From Pseudomonas khavaziana (GTDB taxonomy: Bacteria; Pseudomonadota; Gammaproteobacteria; Pseudomonadales; Pseudomonadaceae): a stretch of DNA of 64,000 nucleotides. Below the pieces are notes generated by a model, which was given only the letters and a program-made list of their open reading frames with translations, did not search any database and was not told the origin of the DNA. Made by a program: the position numbers and the translations under genes. The stretch lies in NCBI RefSeq assembly GCF_019145205.1, contig NZ_JAHSTT010000001.1:248001-312000 (forward strand), given 5' to 3'. This document shows, in pieces, positions 23,317 to 31,054 of this stretch (within the stretch, counting starts at the first letter, position 1; each line of letters opens with the position of its first letter).

Positions 23317-23456
23317 GATTGGCTGGTCGTAAGAAGATGTAACTAACTCCCCACCCTACCAGCGTTTTTGCCCGTCGTCAGGGTTAATTTGTAATGTAGG
23401 ATTTATCTTTGCAAAGGGGTTGAATTGTTTCAGCAGGTGCTCAATTGTGTAATCAG

Positions 23457-23499
23457 GAGGTCATGGTTTCACCACCCCGGTGTTGCAGTTTGTGACCTC
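23457..23499 (+). promoter_or_regulatory. Nested hairpin before the HPF/RaiA-like gene
   Basis: A perfect outer stem GAGGTCA/TGACCTC (23457-23463 with 23493-23499) encloses an inner CACC/GGTG stem (23470-23482). It ends 30 bases before the ATG. It could be an operator or a leader structure; there is no evidence which. Confidence 0.3.
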
Positions 23500-23529
23500 T
23501 GGCGAGCTAGCTGAAATAAGGGAAGAACT

Positions 23530-23940
23530 ATGCAAATCCAAGTCAATAGCGATAACCATATTGAAAGCAGCATCCGACTGGAGGAGTGGGTACGTACTAC
23601 CATTGAGAGCACGCTCGAACGTTATGAAGAAGACCTGACCCGTGTTGAGGTCTACCTGCGGGATGAGAACGGCGACAAGCCCGGTCCCCACGATTTAAGT
23701 TGCCGCCTGGAAGCACGGCCAAAGGGCCATCAACCGGTTTCCGTGTGCCATAAAGCCGATACGCTGGAACAAGCGATCGATGGCGCCGCCACCAAGTTGG
23801 ACCATGCGTTGGAACACCTGTTTGGCAAACTGCAAGGCAAGCCCCGCGCTGCCGCGAAAACCCAGCCAATCAACAAAGTGAATGAAGACGCGCTTGAAGA
23901 GGAATTCCTGGAAAACGAAAACGCTGCAATCAACGGCTGA
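23530..23940 (+). CDS. HPF/RaiA-family ribosome-associated protein
   Basis: The protein has 136 residues. The N-terminal 105 residues follow the HPF/RaiA pattern (MQIQVNSDNHIESSIRLEEWVRTTIESTLERYEEDLTRVEVYLRDENG, then CHKADTLEQAIDGAATKLDHALEHLFGKL), with basic residues on the helices, although it is more acidic than typical short HPF. The C-terminal tail is short and acidic (EDALEEEFLENE). Members bind the small ribosomal subunit and promote hibernation. It is a single-gene unit with GGAAG before the ATG and a strong terminator after it. Confidence 0.75.
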   Translation: MQIQVNSDNHIESSIRLEEWVRTTIESTLERYEEDLTRVEVYLRDENGDKPGPHDLSCRLEARPKGHQPVSVCHKADTLEQAIDGAATKLDHALEHLFGKLQGKPRAAAKTQPINKVNEDALEEEFLENENAAING

Positions 23941-23960
23941 CCGTTTTTTAAACCCCACTG

Positions 23961-23990
23961 AAAACGGGCCTGCACATGCAGGCCCGTTTT
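23961..23990. terminator. Bidirectional terminator between the HPF-like and MFS genes
   Basis: AAAACGGGCCTGCA pairs perfectly with TGCAGGCCCGTTTT around a two-base loop. The T run follows on the plus strand and the A run precedes it, so it can stop both convergent genes. Confidence 0.88.
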
Positions 23991-23993
23991 CGT

Positions 23994-25505
23994 TCAGCCA
24001 CGGAGCCTGAAGAAATACCGGCTCAGTGCGGCTAATCCGCAAGCCCCCAAACCCGCAAAGAGCATGGCCCAACCGGCGCCGGTGCGCAGTGCCGTCTGCG
24101 CATCAACGGCGGTCAGCCCCGGCGCGTTCAACTTGCCTGCTGCAATATGCTGGCTGAGTGTTGCCCACTCCAATGCCGTGTTGTCAGGCAGCACATTGGC
24201 CAAGTGGTGGCTGATCCCCAGCAACAACACCAGGCCCATCAACGCAATGTTGAGTGCCAGGGTGATCAGTCGTGCGCTGAAGTCAATGCCCGACGCCATG
24301 CCCGCACGGTCAGCCGAGACTGCGCCGGTGGTGGTGTTGGTGGTGGGCGAGTTGGTCAACGCCAGGCCAATGCCGGCGATCACGCAACTGAGCAACACCA
24401 GCGCGGTGCTTGGTTGTGCAGCGATATTGACAGCGGCCATGGCCAGGAACCCCGCGCCCATCGTACCCAGGCCCAGGGGAATGATGCGTTTGGCGCCGAA
24501 ACGCAAGGCCAGGCGTTCGGCCACGGGCGGCACCAGCAGGGTAGGCAAGGTGTAGGCAAGCAGGGCGGCGCCAGTGGTCAGCGTGTCGTAGCCCAGCCCA
24601 GCCTGGAAGTACAGCGGCAGGTAGATCATGAACGGCCAGAAGCTGAAGTTCATGCCGATCGAGCCCATCAACGCACCGTTGAAGCGCTGGATACGGAATA
24701 CCGAGAAATCGAACATCGGGTGTGGGCTGCGCCGTTCGATCAAAATGAACAGCAGCATGCCGATCAAGGACAGGCCGGCCCAACCGAGCATCGCCGGGGT
24801 GCCAAAGCCGTACTCGCTGCCCTGGGTGATGAAATAGACCAGCGCGAACACCGTCAGCGTCAAGGTCAGCATACCGGCAATGTCCAGGCGGTGACCGGCC
24901 GGGTCACGGGATTCCTGCACGCTGGCATGCAGCAGCACCAGGGTGAACAGAGTCAGCGGTACGTGGACCAGAAACACCCAGCGCCAGTCCGCCACGGCCA
25001 GGATCAATGCCCCGACCATCGGTCCGAACCCGAGGCCCACGCCGGCGATCACGCCCCATATTGCAAACGCCCGTGCCCGCGCCGCCGGTTCGCGGAACTG
25101 ATGAGACAGGATGGCGAACTGGCAAATCATCATCGCCCCAGCGCCAATGCCCTGAACAAACCGCGCCACGATCAGTGTCGATGCACTTTCCGCCAAGCCA
25201 CAGGCCAGCGAAGCCAGGCCGAACAGCCACAGGCATAGCACCAGCATGCGCCGACGACCAAAGCGGTCGGCCAAGGTGCCTGCCGCCATCAGCACGCTGG
25301 TGCAGGCCAGGGTGTAGGCATTCATGATCCACTGGGCGTCTTGAAAGCCTGTGCCCAACTCCTTCTCCAATGTAGGCAGGATGACCGGCACGCTGGAAAT
25401 TTCCAGGCCGAACATCAGGGCTACCAGGCAGACAGCGGTGAGGGCCATGCCATTTCTGGCGGTGGTCGGCGGGTTGAGGGCCGTTACATCAGCGGCGGGC
25501 GGCAT
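23994..25505 (-). CDS. MFS drug-efflux-type transporter (DHA2/EmrB family)
   Basis: The protein has 503 residues from the ATG at 25505, which has AAGGAA before it. The open frame continues about 700 bases further upstream, but that part overlaps the divergent LysR gene and is not coding. About 14 hydrophobic segments, the motif A loop GTLADRFGRRRMLVL, and WIMNAYTLACTSVLMAAG in segment 2 place it in the 14-helix DHA2 group (EmrB/QacA). It probably exports drugs or other small toxic compounds by proton antiport. The LysR gene divergent from it is the likely regulator. Confidence 0.88.
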   Translation of the reverse strand: MPPAADVTALNPPTTARNGMALTAVCLVALMFGLEISSVPVILPTLEKELGTGFQDAQWIMNAYTLACTSVLMAAGTLADRFGRRRMLVLCLWLFGLASLACGLAESASTLIVARFVQGIGAGAMMICQFAILSHQFREPAARARAFAIWGVIAGVGLGFGPMVGALILAVADWRWVFLVHVPLTLFTLVLLHASVQESRDPAGHRLDIAGMLTLTLTVFALVYFITQGSEYGFGTPAMLGWAGLSLIGMLLFILIERRSPHPMFDFSVFRIQRFNGALMGSIGMNFSFWPFMIYLPLYFQAGLGYDTLTTGAALLAYTLPTLLVPPVAERLALRFGAKRIIPLGLGTMGAGFLAMAAVNIAAQPSTALVLLSCVIAGIGLALTNSPTTNTTTGAVSADRAGMASGIDFSARLITLALNIALMGLVLLLGISHHLANVLPDNTALEWATLSQHIAAGKLNAPGLTAVDAQTALRTGAGWAMLFAGLGACGLAALSRYFFRLRG

Positions 25506-25557
25506 CACAGGTTCCTTTTGAATAGGGGAGGCTCTATTCTCTCGGGAACCGAATTCG

Positions 25558-25570
25558 TTATTCGTGATAA
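25558..25570. promoter_or_regulatory. Candidate LysR-type binding site between the MFS and LysR genes
   Basis: TTATTCGTGATAA has TTAT/ATAA arms around a five-base centre and fits the T-N11-A form. It lies midway in the 105-base divergent promoter region. Single-site evidence only. Confidence 0.35.
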
Positions 25571-25610
25571 TTTTTCCATCAATAAGGGAATTAAAGGTGA
25601 CAATTGACTT

Positions 25611-26483
25611 ATGGCTACCCCGCGCTTTGATGGTGTCGAGCTGTTTTTGCAAATCGTCGAGAGCGGCAACCTGACTGACGCCGCCGAGCGTCTGAGCCTT
25701 ACCCGCTCGGCCGTTGGTAAAGGTTTGGCGCGTCTGGAGGCGCGGCTGGGCACTTGTCTGTTGCAGCGCTCCACACGCCGCCAGCGGTTGACCGAGGACG
25801 GGCAGGCGTACTACGAACACTGCATGCGTGCATTGGCCGAACTGGACGCGGCCGAATCGGTGCTGGAAAGTGGTCGGCAACAACCACGAGGGCGGCTGAG
25901 GGTCAGTGTGCCGCTGGCGTTCGGGCACCACTATGCCGCACCGGCGTTGTGGGGCTTGATGGAGCGTTACCCTGAACTGGAAATCGAGATTTGCTTCTCC
26001 GACCGCATAATCGACCTTGCACAGGAAGGTTTCGACTTGGCTGTGCGGATCGGCACGTTGCCGGATACCGACCGCCTGAGTGCACGTCGGCTGGGGCAGC
26101 AGGTCATGGGGCTGGCGGCGTCGCCGGCGTATCTGCAGCGCAGGGGGAGCATTGAAAGTATCGAAGACCTGGCCGTTCATCGCGGCATTGCGTACCGCAG
26201 CAACACCACGCATCGCTCACACCTGGCCTCGCCCTTGGTGCTGGATGATCTCCAAGCGGTAGCCGATGCGGTCATCGCGGGCGTAGGGCTGGCCTGGTTA
26301 CCGAGTTGGTTGATCGCCCACTATGCGTTGCGCGGGCAATTGCAGGCAGTGTTGCCAAGCTATCGCGAGCAGCCGGCGCCGATCCATGTAGTCTGGCCGA
26401 CGGCGGTGCATATGCCGGCCAAGACGCGGTGTGCCATCGATGCGTTGGTGGTGGCTACGCCCAGTTGCCTGGCGGGTAGCTGA
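25611..26483 (+). CDS. LysR-family regulator divergent from the MFS pump
   Basis: The 290-residue protein has the helix-turn-helix GNLTDAAERLSLTRSAVGKGLARLEARLGTCLLQR (residues about 22-55) and a substrate-binding domain from about 90 (RLRVSVPLAFGHHYAAPAL, then EGFDLAVRIG). A GGTGA-type ribosome-binding site is close before the ATG. The arrangement LysR-divergent-MFS is common for inducible efflux. A type B REPIN follows the stop codon. Confidence 0.88.
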   Translation: MATPRFDGVELFLQIVESGNLTDAAERLSLTRSAVGKGLARLEARLGTCLLQRSTRRQRLTEDGQAYYEHCMRALAELDAAESVLESGRQQPRGRLRVSVPLAFGHHYAAPALWGLMERYPELEIEICFSDRIIDLAQEGFDLAVRIGTLPDTDRLSARRLGQQVMGLAASPAYLQRRGSIESIEDLAVHRGIAYRSNTTHRSHLASPLVLDDLQAVADAVIAGVGLAWLPSWLIAHYALRGQLQAVLPSYREQPAPIHVVWPTAVHMPAKTRCAIDALVVATPSCLAGS

Positions 26484-26499
26484 AGTCGGTTAGGTCCAA

Positions 26500-26588
26500 T
26501 GTGGGAGGGGGCTTGCTCCCGATGGCGGTGTATCAGTGGCAAATGTACCGACTGACACACCGCTATCGGGAGCAAGCCCCCTCCCACA
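26500..26588. repeat. REPIN, type B
   Basis: An inverted doublet starting TGTGGGAGGGGGCTTGCTCC and ending GCCCCCTCCCACA. It fills most of the 135-base gap between the convergent LysR and fecA genes. Confidence 0.93.
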
Positions 26589-26618
26589 GTAGGTTCTGTG
26601 TTGTTCTGCAGATTTGGA

Positions 26619-28955
26619 TCAGAACGCGATAGAGGTTTGCACATACACCGTACGCGGCTCACCCACGTACTTGCCCTTGTTGTTATCGTCAAACGAGCGG
26701 GTGTAGTACTGTTTGTTGAAGATGTTCTTCACCCCCACCGCCACATTCAAATCCGACAGCTGCGGGCCGAAGTCATAGGCCGCTCGGCTGCTGAACAGCA
26801 TATAGCCGGGGATGCGTCCATTGGCACCGTCGGCGCTTTCGGCCTGGGTGTTGGCATTGTCGGCAAACTGGCTGCTCTGGTAGCTGCTGTCCACATTCAG
26901 CTTCCACGGGCCGTCGGTGTAACCCACGCCGAGAGTGCCTTTGTGCTTGGACGAGAAGGGCACGCGGTTGCCTTTGTTCGGGCCGTCTTCGCGGATGGTC
27001 GCGTCAACATAGGCATAAGTGGCATACACATCGAAACCCGCCAGCGCCGGGCTCAGGCCGTCAAGGGCGTAGTTGATGCTCGACTCGATGCCCTGATGGC
27101 GCGTCTCGCCACGGGCGATCACCGTGTCGTTGGTCTGGTTGCTGTCGTACTGGTTATCGAAGTTGATCAGGAAGGCGCCAATTTCCGCACGCAGCGTGCC
27201 GTTGTCATAGCGCGTGCCGAGCTCCCAGGTGCGGGCCTTTTCCGGTTTCACCTCGCCACTGTTCACACGGTTGGGCATCTGGCTGTACTGCACGCTGCCG
27301 AACGAGCCTTCGGTATTGGCGTAGAGGTTCCAGTCGTCGGTGAGGTGGTAAAGCACGTTCAGCGCCGGCAGTGCGGTGTTGTAGTCGCCCTTGTACTTGA
27401 CGTTGCTCAGGTTGTTGGTCTGCTGGGACTCGATCATCTCGTAGCGAATGCCCGGGGTGATGGTCCATTTGCCGATATCGATGCGGTCGTCGATGAAGAA
27501 CGCATTGGCTTCGGTGCCACCGCGCGTGTCGCGGTCGTTGCGGCTGTCGGTGGTCGGGATTTGCTGGTTGGCGGCAATCGGTGTGCGGTAGCGCAGTTCG
27601 TGGCCGGCTTCATTGATGTAGCGGTAGCCGACGCCCACCTCATGGCTTGTGGGGCCGAGGTCGAAGCCCTGGGCGAAGCGGGTCTCGAGGCCACGTACCC
27701 AATATTCGCGTGGCGACAGCGACAGGAAGCTGCCCTGGTCCAGGTAACCGCTGCGCAGTGTCTTGGTAAAGAAGCTATTGACCGTGAATTCGCGGCGGTC
27801 CTGCTCGTAGCGATAGCCGACGTTGAACATGGTACGGCGGCCCCAGAACTTGTCGTAGGGGCGGGTGGACTGGTACGGATCGGCCTTGTAGTCCTTGACG
27901 TTCAAACCGCCGGGCATGTCGGCCTGGCCTTCGTAGTACTGCGCCATGGCGTTGAAGCTGTTGGCGTCGTCCAGTTGGTATTTGCCCTTGAGGATCAGGT
28001 CGTCGATGCGCGTGTTGCTGTTTTCGCGCCAGTCGCCGCCCCGGGTTCCCGAGTACAGCAGCGCGCCGCCCAGGCCATTGTCGGCAGTGCCGCCGGCCAG
28101 CAGGTTGCCGGTGGTCTTGAAACCGTCGTGGCTGGAAGACGGGCTGGTTTCGGTCTGCAAGCCACCCTTGACCGTGGGCGCATCCGGGATGGCGCGGGTC
28201 ACGAAGTTGACGATGCCGCCGACGTTCTGCGGGCCGTAGCGCACCGCACCGCCGCCACGGACCACGTCCACCGCGTCCATGTTGCCCATGCTGATCGGCG
28301 CAAAGGACAACTGGGGCTGACCATAGGGTGCGAACGGCACCGGGATGCCATCCATCAGCACTGTTGAGCGCGACGCCAGTCGCGGGTTGAGCCCGCGAAT
28401 GCCGAAGTTCAGCGCCATGTCGTGGCTGCCGGTGCCGTTGTTTTCCGGGGCATTGACCCCGGGAATACGGTTGAGCACATCGCGGGCCTGGGTTGCGCCT
28501 TGGCGTTCGAACTCTTCACGGCGGATCACATCACGGGCGCCGGGGTGTTCGAACACATTGGTTTGCGCCGCGTCACCGAGCCAGTCGCCGACCACGTTGG
28601 AGGTTTGCAATTCAAGGGGGACGGTGACGCCGGTCGGTTGCAGGCTGTAGGCATTGTCACCTTCGGCCCGGGCCTGCAGGCCGGTACCTTCCAGTAGTTT
28701 CTGCAGGCCGTCGGCCGCGCTGTAATTGCCCGCCAGGCCACGGGTTTGCATGCCGGCCGTCACTTCAGAACCGAAGGACACCAGCACACCGGCTTCGCGA
28801 CCAAATTGATTCAGGGCCGCTTCCAGGGTGGTCGGCGCGATGTGGTAGGCCTTGGTGTCGGCAGCCATCACGGGGGGCAGGACGGTCAGGCTGAGGCTGG
28901 CGCCCAATAGGAGTTGGCGCAAGGTGCGGGCGAGTAGCGTCGGTTGCTGGGGCAT
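26619..28955 (-). CDS. fecA: Ferric citrate-type TonB-dependent receptor FecA
   Basis: The 778-residue protein is close to E. coli FecA in length. After the signal peptide (cleaved near VMAAD, residue 32) it has an STN signalling domain (about 36-110: YHIAPTTLEAALNQFGREAGVLVSFG), then a plug (IRREEFERQGATQARDVLNRIPGV, FGIRGLNPRLASRSTVLMDGIPVPFAPYGQP, RYGPQNVGGIVNFVTRAIPD) and a barrel ending in VYVQTSIAF. Upstream fecR and fecI on the same strand complete a classic trio: ligand binding outside, signal through FecR, and FecI-driven transcription of fecA. A hairpin is present in the leader, and a REPIN separates it from fecR. Confidence 0.93.
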   Translation of the reverse strand: MPQQPTLLARTLRQLLLGASLSLTVLPPVMAADTKAYHIAPTTLEAALNQFGREAGVLVSFGSEVTAGMQTRGLAGNYSAADGLQKLLEGTGLQARAEGDNAYSLQPTGVTVPLELQTSNVVGDWLGDAAQTNVFEHPGARDVIRREEFERQGATQARDVLNRIPGVNAPENNGTGSHDMALNFGIRGLNPRLASRSTVLMDGIPVPFAPYGQPQLSFAPISMGNMDAVDVVRGGGAVRYGPQNVGGIVNFVTRAIPDAPTVKGGLQTETSPSSSHDGFKTTGNLLAGGTADNGLGGALLYSGTRGGDWRENSNTRIDDLILKGKYQLDDANSFNAMAQYYEGQADMPGGLNVKDYKADPYQSTRPYDKFWGRRTMFNVGYRYEQDRREFTVNSFFTKTLRSGYLDQGSFLSLSPREYWVRGLETRFAQGFDLGPTSHEVGVGYRYINEAGHELRYRTPIAANQQIPTTDSRNDRDTRGGTEANAFFIDDRIDIGKWTITPGIRYEMIESQQTNNLSNVKYKGDYNTALPALNVLYHLTDDWNLYANTEGSFGSVQYSQMPNRVNSGEVKPEKARTWELGTRYDNGTLRAEIGAFLINFDNQYDSNQTNDTVIARGETRHQGIESSINYALDGLSPALAGFDVYATYAYVDATIREDGPNKGNRVPFSSKHKGTLGVGYTDGPWKLNVDSSYQSSQFADNANTQAESADGANGRIPGYMLFSSRAAYDFGPQLSDLNVAVGVKNIFNKQYYTRSFDDNNKGKYVGEPRTVYVQTSIAF

Positions 28956-28967
28956 GAAGGCGGTCCT

Positions 28968-28999
28968 GAGAAGGAAGGATCAAGGTGGCTTTCCTTCTC
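28968..28999 (-). promoter_or_regulatory. Hairpin in the fecA leader next to the ribosome-binding site
   Basis: A perfect nine-base inverted repeat, GAGAAGGAA with TTCCTTCTC, has a 14-base loop. In the fecA transcript the stem ends directly before the AGGA ribosome-binding site and 12 bases before the start codon. There is no U-run after it, so a terminator is unlikely. It could affect translation or mRNA stability. Confidence 0.4.
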
Positions 29000-29048
29000 T
29001 GTCACGCCAGGTGCGGAAAACGGCTCACATTTATAAAAAAATATTTAC

Positions 29049-29148
29049 TGTAGGAGCGAGCTTGCTCGCGAAAATCGTCAACGGTAACGCCGGTTGCCTG
29101 GTTTAACGCGGTGTGCTGGCGTTTTTCGCGAGCAAGCTCACTCCTGCA
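29049..29148. repeat. REPIN, type A, between fecR and fecA
   Basis: An inverted doublet starting TGTAGGAGCGAGCTTGCTCG. The right end has drifted (CTCACTCCTGCA instead of CTCGCTCCTACA). It begins 93 bases upstream of the fecA start and ends six bases from the fecR stop. Such hairpins often protect upstream mRNA ends and may uncouple fecIR from fecA levels. Confidence 0.92.
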
Positions 29149-29154
29149 AATGCA

Positions 29155-30096
29155 TCAGGCACGTGCCTGCACGGTCACCCAATAACGGGTAAAGCGCCGC
29201 ACTTTCACTGGCAGGCTGACTTCCAGCAGGTCGAGGATGCGTTCGCTGTCATCCAGCGGGTAGCTGCCCGACAGCAGCAGGTTTGCCACTTGCGGGTCGC
29301 AATGCAGCTGGCCGCGGCGATAACGGCCCAGTTCGCTGAGAAAGTCTTCCAGGCGCATATGCGCGGCCACCAGCATGCCGTCGGCCCAGGCGCCGCTGTT
29401 GGCGTCGGTCGAGCGCGGGGTGTCCCAGCCCTTGCGGGTGAAATTCACTTGGTGCGCTGCCGCTATGGTCAGTGGCAGGCCACTGTAGTTATTGGGCGTG
29501 ACCTCTACCTGGCCGGCCAGCACTGCGAGTTGGGTATGGTCGTTGAACTGGCGCACATTCAGGCGCGCCGCCTGGCTGCTGAGCAGGCCCTGGCCGGTCA
29601 GCACGCGCAATGGTGTATCGCCTGCACGGGAGGTCAGCAGAATTTCGCCTTCGAGCAGTCGGATCAGCCGTTGCTGCCCATCGATATGCACATCCACTGC
29701 GCTGCCCGTGTTGAGTTTCAACTGGCTGCCGTCGGCCAGTTGCACGCTGCGACGCTGGCCTACCGGGCAGCGATAGTCGGCGCTCAGCGGCGGCAGGATA
29801 TGTTGCTGGCGCAGGCTCCAAACTGCTGCCGAACCGGCGCCCAGGATCAGCAGCAACTTCAGCGCCTGGCGCCGGCTGCGCAAGGTGGGGGCATTCAACG
29901 CCGCGTGGGCCAGGGGCGAGGGCATGCCGCGCAGGCGTTGGTTGACCTGCTGGATCTGTTCCCAGGCACGCTGGTGCTCGCTATGGGCATTCAGCCATTG
30001 TTGCCAGGCAGCTTGCTGGCGTGGAGTGAGCGCGCCTTGCTGCATTTCCAGCAGCCAGTGCACGGCTTGTTCGGCGACTTGGCTGGAGACGTTCAT
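29155..30096 (-). CDS. fecR: FecR-type transmembrane anti-sigma regulator
   Basis: The protein has 313 residues. The cytoplasmic N-terminal region (DUF4880-like, residues 8-55: AVHWLLEMQQGALTPRQQAAWQQWLNAHSEHQRAWEQI) binds the sigma factor. One membrane segment lies near residues 80-97. The periplasmic FecR domain (about 110-205, RSVQLADGSQLKLNTGSAV) and the C-terminal part (ADGMLVAAHMRLEDFLSELGRYRRG) receive the signal from the STN domain of FecA. It overlaps fecI by four bases (ATGA), so translation is coupled. Confidence 0.93.
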   Translation of the reverse strand: MNVSSQVAEQAVHWLLEMQQGALTPRQQAAWQQWLNAHSEHQRAWEQIQQVNQRLRGMPSPLAHAALNAPTLRSRRQALKLLLILGAGSAAVWSLRQQHILPPLSADYRCPVGQRRSVQLADGSQLKLNTGSAVDVHIDGQQRLIRLLEGEILLTSRAGDTPLRVLTGQGLLSSQAARLNVRQFNDHTQLAVLAGQVEVTPNNYSGLPLTIAAAHQVNFTRKGWDTPRSTDANSGAWADGMLVAAHMRLEDFLSELGRYRRGQLHCDPQVANLLLSGSYPLDDSERILDLLEVSLPVKVRRFTRYWVTVQARA

Positions 30097-30590
30097 AACG
30101 CGAAGTAACAGCGCATGGCCGCCTTGGTCAGGTGGCGCTTGACGGTGGCGATGGAGATGCCCAGTTCGGCACTGATCTGCGCGTAGGTCAGGCCATCGAG
30201 CTGGGCGAGCAGGAAGGCCCGCTTGGCCAGCCGGGGCAAGCCATCGAGCAGTTGGTCCAGTTCCAGCAGGGTTTGCAGGATGATTGCGCGGTCTTCTTCC
30301 GACGGTGCGACGTGCTCGGGCATTTGCGCCAAGGCATCGAGGTAGGCGCGCTCCAGGTCCTGGCGGCGATAGAAGTTGAACAATACGCGCTTGGCCACGG
30401 TGGTGAGGAAGGCACGGGGTTCAATCAGCGTCGGGGTGTCCCGTGCGCTGAGCACGCGGATGAAGGTGTCCTGCGCCAGGTCGGCGGCGTTTTCCGGGCA
30501 GCCGAGCTTGCGTCGCAACCAGCCGGTGAGCCAGTGGTGATGGTCGTTGTACAGAACTTCGACAGTATTGGACGGCTGCAACGCGATCAC
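30093..30590 (-). CDS. fecI: ECF sigma factor FecI
   Basis: The protein has 165 residues from a GTG start. Region 2 (about residues 10-75) has VEVLYNDHHHWLTGWLRRKLGCPENAADLAQDTFIRVL, the iron-starvation sigma pattern. Region 4 (about 105-160) has LPRLAKRAFLLAQLDGLTYAQISAELGISIATVKRHLTKAAMRC. It directs transcription of fecA when FecR releases it. No well-spaced ribosome-binding site serves the GTG. A six-codon frame (ATG at 30607) stops in a TGA that overlaps the GTG, so re-initiation is possible. A Fur-like box lies about 110 bases upstream. Confidence 0.93.
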   Translation of the reverse strand: MIALQPSNTVEVLYNDHHHWLTGWLRRKLGCPENAADLAQDTFIRVLSARDTPTLIEPRAFLTTVAKRVLFNFYRRQDLERAYLDALAQMPEHVAPSEEDRAIILQTLLELDQLLDGLPRLAKRAFLLAQLDGLTYAQISAELGISIATVKRHLTKAAMRCYFAL

Positions 30591-30701
30591 TCCGTAAGCA
30601 TCGCCATGCTTTAGAGAACAAGAATTGTTCGCATTGTAGGGGCGGCGACAAGGTTCGGCAATCCGTCACGGCAGGTGATTCATCCGTTCTCTTTTGCTTA
30701 T

Positions 30702-30720
30702 GAGAATATTTATCATTAAT
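30702..30720. promoter_or_regulatory. Fur box shared by fecI and the divergent DUF3649 operon
   Basis: The 19-mer beginning GAGAATATTTATCATTAA matches the GATAATGATAATCATTATC consensus at about 13 positions in an AT-rich patch. It is 112 bases before fecI on the minus strand and 32 before the DUF3649 gene on the plus strand, so one Fur dimer site could repress both units when iron is plentiful. Confidence 0.65.
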
Positions 30721-30751
30721 ATTGCGCGCTGATCAGCTTGGCGTCTGCCGC

Positions 30752-31054
30752 ATGAAAAGCAAAACCTCATTGCCCGTTTCCTACCGCCTCGCCGTCACCT
30801 CGCGTGTGCTGGCGGCTGTTATCGGCGGCTACCTGATGGCGTCCCTGGCCGCCATCTGCCTGGCGTTGTGGATGCCCACATCGCGTGCCGACGCGGTGGT
30901 CACCGGCATGATGAGCTCGTTCGTGTTCTACCTGCTGGCGGTGCTGTGGTGCTTTGCCTGCCGCACTGCGTGGCGTGCCTGGGCGGGGGTGATGCTGCCA
31001 AGCGCGCTGTTTGCCACCCTGGCCGGCGTAGGTTTGTGGATGGTGCGCATATGA
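30752..31054 (+). CDS. DUF3649 membrane protein
   Basis: The protein has 100 residues from the ATG at 30752 and three hydrophobic segments (about residues 18-38, 50-70 and 76-97). It begins KSKTSLPVSYRLAVTSRVLAAVIGGYLMASLAAICLALWMP, the DUF3649 pattern often found with iron-uptake genes in Proteobacteria. The function is unknown. It is the first gene of an overlapping operon: its stop overlaps the PepSY gene start in ATGA. The Fur-like box is just upstream. Confidence 0.8.
   Translation: MKSKTSLPVSYRLAVTSRVLAAVIGGYLMASLAAICLALWMPTSRADAVVTGMMSSFVFYLLAVLWCFACRTAWRAWAGVMLPSALFATLAGVGLWMVRI

Noticed and set aside
25506..26213. Open extension of the MFS efflux gene for about 700 bases upstream of its ATG
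   Set aside because: The extension overlaps the divergent LysR gene and lacks homology. The ATG at 25505 has a good ribosome-binding site and begins a normal MFS N-terminus.
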